Origin: Hypholoma sublateritium FD-334 SS-4
Lineage: Eukaryota > Basidiomycota > Agaricomycetes > Agaricales > Strophariaceae
Direction of reading: 5' to 3'
DNA length: 64,000 bases
Assembly: GCA_000827495.1 (NCBI GenBank)
Contig: KN817525.1
Coordinates: 118,505 to 182,504, forward strand
In this document: one piece after another, positions 54,882-64,000 of the stretch
How positions within the stretch are numbered: the stretch's first letter is position 1
Layout: each line of letters opens with the position of its first letter
Translations under genes and position numbers: made by a program
The notes under the pieces: generated by a model
Told to the model about the DNA's origin: nothing
The model's input: the letters and a program-made list of their open reading frames with translations, nothing else
Database searches by the model: none

Positions 54882-56343
54882 CTAGACTGCACACCCGACC
54901 GGCAGCTCACTGTCCTTCACGGCGCATACATCGTTCGATGCAATGAACAACTCGGCGACGTTCCCGTCGGAATTTATGCCCTTCTCGCCCGGGCCCGCGT
55001 CTGATGCGGTGCTCGCATTGGCGTACGAGTCGGAAAACTCGGTCAGCGTGATGTGCGATGCCGTATACGTGGTTGGCGCGGCGCTGGCACTGCCCGCTGG
55101 CGCGCGCGGCGGCGCGGACGTACTGTCGCTGCTACTCGGCACAGTCGTTGCATTTGCCGCACGCGCGCGCCGGCGCAGTGCTCGGTAGAGGCCCGTGACA
55201 ATCACGAGGAGGTTCGACACTATGATCGCGATGGTGACCTGGATGCGCAGAGGATGAACAGGCGAATATTATTAATACTGCGTCGTCGCTACGGCCGGGG
55301 TGCAGGTGTGCAGCGGCGTGGATTGGGATGGATGCGCACCTGTATATCCGCAGAGATGCCGACCCAGGCTGGGGAGTTGATGAGGATGAAGACGCTATGT
55401 GTGATACTTGCGAGCATTGTAAAGAGGCCGCACGTGAAGATGGCGAGGATGAGACGATGATGCACGCTCCGGAGCTTCATATGAAAAAGCATGTAAACGG
55501 GCGCGAGGATGAGCCATAGGTCCGCGAGATTGTCGGCTGTTACAACGAACAAAGATGAGCGCATTTCTGTATTTTGTGAGGAGAAACACTCACTAACGAG
55601 CTCAATAATCCCGACATACCTTGGGATGGTGCACTCCGCCTGGTTGTGCCAATTTGTCCCGCAGAAGAAGATTTTTTCGAAAAACATAATAGAAAAGAAC
55701 ACCCCGAATAGGACAGACGCCGCTTTCGACACCGTGCGCGTTGTACAGGGGGGCAGCAGACGTGTGATTGTCACTGATATCGTCAAGCGGGATGCCCTGA
55801 GAAAAATAATTGCATTATCGATGAGTAAACACATATTCTTTGCAGCTATAGGCCTACCAGAGTGCCGTGGTATACGTGAGGAGTGTCACCCATCTTGAGA
55901 AGGCGAGCAAATCCTTCATACCTGTGAGGAATTATTGCCACAAACAAAACATGCTCGCGTCAGCTACCAAGGCAGAAACCGAGCTGTATCGAAGGCTGCA
56001 CTCACTAGCTGCAATATTTTTCGGGACCATGAGGAGTAAAAAGACGGTGAAAAGTGCAGTATCGGTGAAGAATGCAACCGCGGCCCACATGTCGTCCCAC
56101 CAGAGCTTGCGAATGAGCGCCCGGTGAACAAGGCGTACAATACTTGATAGCAAGGCCAGTGATTGTAGAACAGTGATGATTACTTTGGGTCAAAACTTCA
56201 ACGTGCGGCTTGAAAATTACGAACTCAAAACATTGGAGAAACTTACTTAAAGTACCCTCGAACGAGAGTATTTCTACTTCGATTCGGTGACCGCGTGGAT
56301 AGATGTCAACATGATGCACCTCGTTAATGTAGTTGAAGTCCAT
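54882..56343 (-). CDS. Seven-helix membrane protein, Rhodopsin/PTH11-like fungal family
   Basis: Multi-pass plasma-membrane protein of a type common in filamentous fungi, some of whose members act in surface or nutrient sensing; no ligand can be given. Helices visible in order: ITVLQSLALLSSIVRLV, MWAAVAFFTDTALFTVFLLL, ISVTITRLLPPCTT (end of one), SVLFGVFFSIMFFEKIFF, LADLWLILAPVYMLFHMKL, LILAIFTCGLFTMLASITHS and VTIAIIVSNLLVIVTGLYRA. KLWWDDMWA after the first helix resembles the (W)DD motif of these families. The extracellular loop CGTNWHNQAECTI has two Cys. The C-terminal ~80 residues are Ser/Ala/Thr-rich and cytosolic. The start MDFNYINEV is joined by a 64-nt intron to the first helix; a further upstream exon cannot be excluded. 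Confidence 0.7.
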
Positions 56344-57282
56344 CTGTAACTTGAAAATGTAAAAGAACGTGGTGATAGGGCAAAATTAAATGAGCGACTC
56401 AGTGATAGGAAGTGGGGAGAACGAAAGCATCAGCGTTGAGCTCCGAGCCAGCATCTATATGGAATGACAACCGACAGCGGCAAGTTGACACATTCAGTGA
56501 CATAAACTATTTGAATGTGATGCGCTCACCACAGCAATTTCGTACTTCTGAGCGACTTATATAGCCATATCTAAGACCTTGAGTCGCCGAATCCTACTCA
56601 GACAAGCTCGTGTAGGAGGCAACTCATATTTAAGTTCTTCTGCCTCAGGAGATCGTCTTCAAATACAAGTCGGTTATAAGAAACATTGTTCATTTGCAAG
56701 TTGTTTGCAAGATGACATTAGCACATGTATCTGACTGAATAAAACGAGACTATTTTACGTGGAGTACTTGTGTTAAGTATCCGCAACCTGCGGGGGCGAG
56801 GCTCGCTTCGCCATCCTAGTACACAGTGTGGTAATTGTACATCATAGTCGAGGGAATTATTTATCTACCAGCGTCGGGAGCGAGGGGAAGAGATTGCAGT
56901 CGCGCTCGGGCCATTTCCGGATATGGCAACGCCGTGTCGCATAGGCGACGCTGTCAGCGGCGAGGGCTGGAGGTCACCTTTGAGCCTCCCAACCCTCGAA
57001 TCCAAAGTTTCTATACTTCCAAATACCGATATGTGTCGTATTTGTTACTACTATTCAGCGTTGTTACCGCAAACAAAGGGGCCCGCATATAACATTTGAA
57101 TACTAAATACCACAAAATTCACTTCATGTTGCCCAGAGAAAAAAACGAAAAACCCAACGTATTATGTACAATTCGAGAGCACCGTTCACTCCACCATGCG
57201 TTTCCCCACCTCGTTGATGATAATAGATTCCGCGGCACTACTCACCCCCCTTCAACTTACAATGTCTATGGTTCACTCTACA
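56344..57282. other. Intergenic region, nothing recognised
   Basis: 939 nt, AT-rich in parts. A plus-strand frame of 85 codons at 56835-57092 has no similarity I know. It should contain the promoter of the membrane-protein gene. Confidence 0.45.
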
Positions 57283-60200
57283 CTAGATAAGCCCACTAAT
57301 CTCGGTGCATACATTTTTTACCCGTGAATCGGGGAAAGTATTTGGCAATGATCGCAAGCATTGCGCGATTTCGGTTGTCTGCGCAGCTGAGAGTGGTTTT
57401 GTGGTCGTGGCAGAGAGTGCCTATATTACGAAGTATTGTCAGAAACCGACGAAGGTTGAAATGGCTCCACTGCATACAACATTTCCCAAGGCGACAAGTG
57501 CCCGATACACCGCTTCCGCATCTGTCGTCTCCGATTCGAGGATCTGCGTTGAATTGCATCATAGATAAATAAAATATAGGCAAGGTAGAGTAAAAAAACC
57601 CCGCACCTTATTGATCAACGCAACCGTTTGGTCTCGCAAGGTTAGATCAAGCGGGAATCGTAGTCCCTGACAAGATACGCTAGAGGGTGTTATGATCATC
57701 AATTCAAACTCAAAAATGAGACACACGAAGAAACAAACTTGAACAAAATGGTTGCCAGTGCTACACGCTGGGTCTTGTTCAGAGCATTGTAGGGTGCCTG
57801 TGCAAGTGTCTCCAGAATCTGTTCGCAGAAGAAAAAAAACAGCTTTAAATATCTGCCAGCCGTCAATTATCCAGGTAGATAACCTACTCTGCCCAACCAC
57901 GCGGCGTCGGTCTGCTTGTCATCATGGAATGCATTCCCTAGAGTTCGCAATAAAAGCAGAATGTTGGTCTCCCGCGATTTTACTAGTGGTGCGGTCCACG
58001 ATGAACTCCATTCCGCGGCATTAAATAGCGCGTCCGAGAACCGCTCCAGGACACCTGGGGCACTGAACACTTCGGGCGCAAAGCCGACCAGCAGACGACT
58101 TAGATCAATCACTAACAGTCGAATGAATCTTCAGAAAATAGATTTTATGACAATCAAGAATTCATACCTGGAAATCTTTGTGAGGACGGCCAGCGCTCGA
58201 AAACGGAAATAATGGCATCCACATGGGCGGGACTGAGCGGAGCATGCGGATCTATCGGAGGTGTTGATGTAACCAGAGTCAGGTACTCAAATGCTTCCTC
58301 CAAGGACTTGATCTCGTTGGGATACAAGGCAAGCGAAGAAGTTGACTGAGAAGAGATAATTAGTGTGAATCGACGGGTGACAAAGATTTTGCCACAAACG
58401 ATTTCGTGGCGCAGTGCGTCGTCAAATTGGAAAAGTTTTCCTTGCATCGCCGCGACATTTGCTTGTTTAAACGTGACCACTTTTGACTTTGAATGCCAAA
58501 CACAAATAGTAAATAACGTCGACAATAGCTCGAGCTGCTGAACAGGAACTCACAACAGGGAGGATCTTAGGCATTAATGGCGCTGATTGGGCAGCTGGTG
58601 CTGGTCCAGAGTAGCGGGAGGCTCCTGTAAAAGGATCTTGATACGATTGTGTAGAGGGTTCGCTGCCTTGCGGAGGTGGTGCCACGTATCGAGAACCGCC
58701 CGTGAACGGGTCTGCGTACTGCGACGCGCCACCTGAGGGTGCCGCAGGAGCTGCACGATATCTTGAAGCGCCTGGAATATCAAAGCATTTAAGATACAGT
58801 TCCCGTGGCACCTAGAAGCCGCACGCACCGGTGAATGGATCGACATAGTCTTCTCCTCCACCCCCAAGGCTGACACCGGAAGTTCCTTTCTCGATAAATT
58901 TTACTACCTCGTCAAGGTAGGTCAACGGGAGGTCATTGGTTTGTAGGAAGGTTTGGGCTGCATTATAGGGATTTTCTATACGCAGCAAATGAGCGATAGC
59001 AACAAACAAAGCGTCCGAACGTACCAGACACATTGTAAGGAAGCTTCAGAGGTGGCACCCCGTCCTGGATATCGACGTCGAATACATAGTCGTATTCTTT
59101 CCCGTTGTACAGCTGTCTGCGACCAGAGCCGACAGCATCGACGACATCGCCGATTTTTTGCCATGCATGATTGGCATTATCCCACTATCCCAAAAGAGAA
59201 CTATTGAGCTATAAGTCCAAGTCCCCGTACCTCGGCACGTACCTGATGCGCTTCCACGAGATCCCCGTTTTTGATCATTTTCACTTCACCTGACTTTTTG
59301 CCTTCGTACGCGAGAAGGGTGCAGGATCAGCCAGAAGCATGCACTGATGAAAACAGAGGGGACGTACCTGGGGTATTCAAAGCTTCCAGGCCAGGAAGAT
59401 CGCTCTTCTTCACATCTCCCACCTGTTGTGACGGCAGTGCTTGGGCCGCGACCTGAGCGTCGTATTCCTTCAAGGCTTCTGAGCTCGCCCAGCTTGCCTC
59501 TGTCTCGCTGAACACTCTCACGATACCATCGCTGCACCCACTGACAATGTCACCATTGGGCATCGTCGATACAGCCCATACGGAGACGGCAGGATGTACG
59601 ATAGTTTGTGAACATTCCCCATCTAAGCTTTATTTTGTTAGGCTGTTTCCATTGAGACATATGCACAACATGAATACGCACCCTTCCACACGCGCACCGT
59701 GCGATCTTCGCCCGCTGAGACGATGTCGCCACTTGGCAGGACAGAAATGCTGTAAACGTAGGAGGTATGGCCTGACAGCGTGTATATAGCGTCACCGCCA
59801 AAGGTCCAGACCCGGATTTCGCTAGAGCAAATCAGTTCAAGTACACACGGGGAGGCTTGGAATCCCACCTATCATTGGCACACGATGCGAAACCAATATC
59901 TGGTAAGAGAGCTAGCCCTCGCACGGCATCCGTGTGGCCATTAAAGGTCTGGATGAGTTTATGCTGTTGCCAAAGCTTAATCGTCTTGTCGGCAGATCCT
60001 GTTGAAATATCGCGTTAAGCAAACGCGTGAACATTTGGCAGTTAATTTACCCGTCAGAAACTGATCCTCGTCGACCCCCAACACAGCCCACACCGATTGC
60101 TGATGTCCTTTCAGATCATATGCCAGATTGAAATTCTTCCATACTTTCGCGGTCCTAAGGTAAGTCAGAGCGGTCAGATAGGTGATCACGGACTCCGCTA

Positions 60201-60711
60201 TGAAGGGCAAAAGCGCTCTCACTTGTCCCAGGAGCCCGATATGATTGTGCCACCAGGTGTTACGTCGAGCGTGCAAACGTTATCAAGATGTCCGAGAAGA
60301 CAGAAATCGGGATCGTCTTTAGGTGTGGCGAGGTTGAACACGTTGATCACGGACTCTTGGCCTGCAGTGACCGCGTAGCCTTTGACTTCTTTCAGCGACC
60401 AGCCGCGTAACTGCATGTACTACACGGTTTACATACCTTTAGGGGCATCTGGAGCTGGAGGTATGTACGCAACAGAGTTGATATATCGAGATCCCGCGCG
60501 AAGGACGACTTCAGCCGTGAATCGGGGATCTTTCTGCGATCTTTGCCACGAAATCGCAGTGGAATCACGAGAGGCGGAGAGTATGAGCTCGTTCGTAGGT
60601 GAGCATACAGCGCGAACCTATAATCAGTCAGTGATAAGACCAGAATTGATCAAAAAGACTGCCAACGTCTGAAGTATGTGATTTCAGCGTCGCGGAAAGT
60701 TTATAGGGCAT
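57283..60711 (-). CDS. DOA1: Ubiquitin- and Cdc48-binding protein Doa1/Ufd3 (PLAA): WD40-PFU-PUL
   Basis: Cofactor of the AAA ATPase Cdc48/p97 in ubiquitin turnover, ribophagy and mitochondria-linked degradation. Domains in order: seven-blade WD40 propeller ([118 protein letters not shown]). The PFU ubiquitin-binding domain has [40 protein letters not shown] and [17 protein letters not shown] spacer has four DPFTGxxRY-like repeats. The PUL armadillo domain includes [53 protein letters not shown], and ends [11 protein letters not shown]. The last intron (57 nt, donor GTATGC) was fixed by this tail; reading through it gives a wrong C-terminus. About 840 residues and over ten exons. Confidence 0.93.
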
Positions 60712-61167
60712 TCTGTCTGTGAAGGAGGATTCTTGGAGGTTAGAGAGAAAGATAAAGTACACGCAAGCTCACGTTCCGGAGTTGGAAAGTGGCCAAAAGT
60801 TGAAGTCACGATGATTGACCTCGAAATACGTAACGATTGTGCTGCCCGGATAAATTTAGGTCAAGAAAATACACCCCCCTTCTTCAAAGTTCCAGAACAA
60901 CTCCCAGCATCCTATAGTTCCATTGACTTCCGTACATAAAGAGGAAATGTCCGGACGGAGACAGGACGGATATGAGATATCTAAGATGAGCAAACCGAGC
61001 TCCCATAGCGACTTAATGTATGTCCTTGTCCGGCAAATATGGCCCTGTCAGAACGTATATAGCATTCACAACATGAAAGGAGAATCCATCTTCTTCATAA
61101 GAAGCATTTCGACATGGACCCTGGGATAACGTTGTCACCAAGTGGTCGTTAGAACCTTCCAACTCAT
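60712..61167. other. Intergenic region, promoter of DOA1 and 3' flank of GH30
   Basis: 456 nt; no ORF with a domain and no repeat seen. Confidence 0.4.
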
Positions 61168-63527
61168 CTACTGTGTTTTGCTTGGTGCAAACCACCACAA
61201 TGTAGTCACGCCTACGGGGAAGGTATACGTGGCCTGGAGACATTCAGTCCGGAGGTTTAAATATAGGAGAAAGGGCTCACCTGCGTTCCTTGGAATTCGA
61301 TGGTTGCAGTCACCGGCTTCGGATTCCATTTAGTAGTAGAGCTATCGTTCCCTGATAAAGACGGGCAGTAACAAGACTCATGAGAAAGGGCTGTAATGAA
61401 GAGTAGTTTCCCTGGCCATACAGTTTAGGACCACAATCGAATATCTCAACCAGTCTTTCGAAGACTTTCTCTCAGTCACAAAAGCGCTAACGCGCAGTGC
61501 CCAGCTCATGGATCCGCCAACGGACACGCCGATACGTTGTCCATAGGGCCCTCCTGGGTCTTTGGGAATTACTGCCTTTGACGCCTGAGCCATGGCGTAA
61601 ACTAAAATCAAGGGTTCATAACTGCACTTCGATCTTCTTTAATACTCACATTCTTGATTGAATGAATAGGTTCCATCACTGTTCACAGTCACCATAGCCC
61701 GGCATCCGTTGCCCCCACAGCTAGTCGTTCCAGGCAGTTTTGGATTGCCTGAAGCATCTGTAGCTATGTTCCACATGAGGCCCTGAGGGTTGCTCTAATT
61801 TAGCCGTGATACCATACATGCCAAAGCTAGAATTATCGACGTAACGTACCGACTGCGAATGGTGTTCTAAACTTCCGATCCATCTTGCGTAGGTTTAGTT
61901 ACAGCTGTACTTAGTGGGTTTCCAAAATGATCCACAGTACTTACAAATTATCCATATACCACTGGCTTCTATTAGTAGCTGGGGAGATTGTTCCCAATTA
62001 AAAACTCACTTTGATATCACTCCACCAGTCGGATCCGTTAGTCCCCGTACATTCTGTGAAGTAGATAGCCTAAACAGAACAACAATTAACGTCCAACTGG
62101 GATAGATGGAAACATTGTGCTCGTCTTTGACGGGTGCGCCTTGTAGAACGACTCCTGGTTTTTGACAGATCCGATATAACAGTGAAAGGCCACTCCATCA
62201 AAAGCATCCGAGTACGAATTCATCTTTACCAATCCATTAATAACGGCAGGAACTTCAGACATGAACTCCTTTCTAAATTCTCACCAGTTCTACGGGATAC
62301 GTGCCAGCGTTGTCCCAATTGTGCTACACGGCACCAGGGTTAGAACATTGGGGTAAAAAGGAACCAATCATACGTACTTCGTATCCAATTAATTTCACGC
62401 TTGCCAGACCGACAGAATTGAGCAGAGCACGCAGTAACCTTCCAATTCTCCCTTCCACATCTGGGGTCATTGCACAAGTAGGATACGTGGTATTGCTGTG
62501 CTGCGGCTCGTTCTGTCTTTCCGTCAATATGACGCACATATATGGAATGAAAGCAGAAACATACCTGGATAGAAATGGCGTAAACGGGGAACCCTTTAGC
62601 TTGGAACCCCTGAACTGCTTTCATAAGGTATGTAGGATCTGAACACCTTGGCGTCAGGGTCTGGAGGGCATCTAATGACCAATTCATGGTATATGAATAC
62701 ACTCACAAGCCTCAATATACTGCTCCTTCAAAGACCCGCCATTCATTGTGCCACTATCCTTCATCCACCCCGGCTGAACCAGCGCTGCTATCAGGTGAGC
62801 CCATGCAATTCATATCCGACAGCTTACCGGAGACCATGGAACGACGTGAATGTTGATTGTGTTGTTTGTTGACTGTATGTCCCTCAGGACAGAAAATACA
62901 TAGGGGGGGATTCCGTCGATACTGAATTTTCTAAAACTCGGCTCGTTACTGGCGTCATCTAAACTATACACTAATCCAAAGTCAACGGGAGACACTACAC
63001 GTAAATGAGGTTGAACACATACATGAAGCAGAAAAGTCCGACGCGCCCAGAGGAACACGAATGTAGTTCAAACCAGCGGCATTGGCACCGTCGGTGGCCG
63101 TGAACATATACCGTAAAACTGTCCAATAATTGGCAGCATTGGTATTCTGAGATTCGTGTTTTCAGGTGGGCCGACGAAATCGAGTGATTCTGAAAGTGAC
63201 GTGCCTTCAGATTGTTAAGCACTAGCGCAGATGTATCCGCTAATAAACGCACTCAGGAATCGAACAAAATACGAAAGGGCCGAAAGTAATTACTCAACGA
63301 GGCCCCGAAGCCTGCGATGGGTTGATATACTGCGCTGTCATTGACCACAATGTCTGCACTTCCGATGGGCCCTGGGGCTACGAACTTGATGGGAGCTGAG
63401 GGGGCCAATGGCGTGAAAAGCTTCTTGCGATCCCACGTAGTTTGCCACTGCTAGCGATGTCAATGACATGTTGTGGAGGGAGAGAAAAATCTGGTGTAGC
63501 ACTGACGATATCCCAGATTAACGCCAT
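61168..63527 (-). CDS. Glycoside hydrolase family 30 enzyme (beta-1,6-glucanase/galactanase-like)
   Basis: GH30 enzymes are retaining beta-glycosidases; fungal members cut beta-1,6-glucan or beta-1,6-galactan. Many small exons, about 540 residues. Visible: WQTTWDRKKLFTPLAPSAPI, PIGSADIVVNDSAVYQPIAG-FGASL, NYWTVLRYMFTATDGANAAG-LNYIRVPLGAS, INIHVVPWSPPGWMKDSGTM and TYLMKAVQGFQAKGFPVYAI. The acid/base Glu lies in SIQ-NEPQHSNTTYPT, and the nucleophile Glu in FTECTGTNGSDWWSD. SGLMWNIATDASGNPKLPGT and the C-terminal beta-sandwich (KWNPKPVTATIEFQGTQ, YTFPVGVTTLWWFAPSKTQ) complete it. Both catalytic residues are in place. The 5' end is uncertain: the start used (ATG at 63525-63527, MALIWDI) precedes WQTTW by one intron but gives no signal peptide. 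An extra upstream exon is likely. Confidence 0.8.
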
Positions 63528-64000
63528 ACTTCTTGTGAGAGGTGGTTCGAAAGGGGCTTGGGGTGGCACGGATTTACGATAAGATCGATGGAGTGGCAAA
63601 CCTGTGCCTTGTCTCCTACCAGGAATTCTCCCGTTGCGAAATATTTAGGAGGGACGAGCGTTCAGGATGAAGCTTTTAAGCTTCAAAGGATGCTCGAATT
63701 AATGCTTTGCAAACTCTTCGATTACCATTAAGACGAGCTGTTTTGAATGCATACATCGACCGAGAAGTTGTATGAGGCCAGCGAAATTTATTAGCTTGGA
63801 ATTCGTTCCGGGAAGGGTAAGCTCGAAAGCTAATATATAGTGCTCGTAGAATACAACCTAGCAACTGCGTATCAACTTCTTCTGGGAACAGAAAAAGAAA
63901 ATGTGCACCACGCTAACGAACTCAAGCAACAGTAGATAGCTGCCCATGAGGGATACGGAGGTGTAGTCTATGCCTTGCACCATTAATTCATCTCCTGCGA
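63528..64000. other. Right-edge region, perhaps holding the missing 5' exon of the GH30 gene
   Basis: No complete gene. On the minus strand a short frame starting at about 63983 (MVQGIDYTSVSLMGSYLLLL, then EFVSVVHIFFF) has a hydrophobic segment that could be a signal or anchor sequence. It is not connected to the GH30 exons by splice sites I could verify. Confidence 0.3.

Noticed and set aside
54609..55004. 131-codon plus-strand frame
   Set aside because: Antisense to the C-terminal tail of the seven-helix membrane protein in its second half and featureless in its first half.
57296..57583. Cys-rich C-terminus ([17 protein letters not shown]...) for DOA1
   Set aside because: This is the wrong frame after the preceding intron. 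With a 57-nt intron in the last part, the frame gives [15 protein letters not shown] and [11 protein letters not shown], the true PUL tail.

Overview
The window looks like nuclear DNA of a mushroom-forming basidiomycete (Agaricomycetes). The evidence is the gene density, with short introns (mostly about 40-70 nt, GT...AG, CTNAY-like branch sites), and lineage-typical families: a class I hydrophobin, a FunK1 kinase, DUF6593 and DUF6535 proteins, and a glyoxal oxidase next to a GH44 glucanase. The last two suggest a wood- or litter-decaying lifestyle. No rRNA, tRNA, CRISPR, intact transposon or viral element was recognised. Gene spans run from start to stop codon and include introns; splice sites were read by eye.

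Layout, left to right. 1-12.6 kb: 5' part of an F-box gene (-), hydrophobin (-), the alternative clamp-loader subunit CTF18 (-), a Bud27/URI-like coiled-coil protein (+) and a very large SAP/acidic/kinase gene (-). 13.3-18.9 kb: DUF6593 protein (+), DUF6535 membrane protein (+) and the pre-rRNA factor PNO1 (+). 19.2-28.5 kb: glyoxal oxidase (-), GH44 glucanase (-) and FunK1 kinase (-). 29.7-36.2 kb: arrestin-like protein (-), the 60S assembly factor BRX1 (-) and a triple-KH RNA-binding protein (-). 36.8-48.6 kb: ADGF-type adenosine deaminase (-), amidophosphoribosyltransferase ADE4 (-), S-adenosylmethionine synthetase (-), myotubularin-type phosphatase (-) and a secreted cupredoxin (-). 49.8-56.3 kb: mitochondrial thioredoxin (+), two tandem G-protein gamma subunit genes (-), an unrecognised coiled-coil protein (+) and a seven-helix membrane protein (-). 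57.3-63.5 kb: the Cdc48 cofactor DOA1/UFD3/PLAA (-) and a GH30 glycosidase (-).

Functional links. Glyoxal oxidase supplies extracellular H2O2 to peroxidases, while the neighbouring GH44 enzyme cuts beta-1,4-glucan or xyloglucan; GH30 and the cupredoxin also act at or outside the wall. ADE4 and the adenosine deaminase sit together and represent purine synthesis and purine salvage. PNO1 and BRX1 serve the small and large ribosomal subunits. The most unusual observations are the ADE4 start codon split by an intron, the duplicated G-gamma genes with different CAAX boxes, the SAP-domain kinase whose beta-3 lysine is a serine, and the triple SNGLL repeat at the CTF18 N-terminus.
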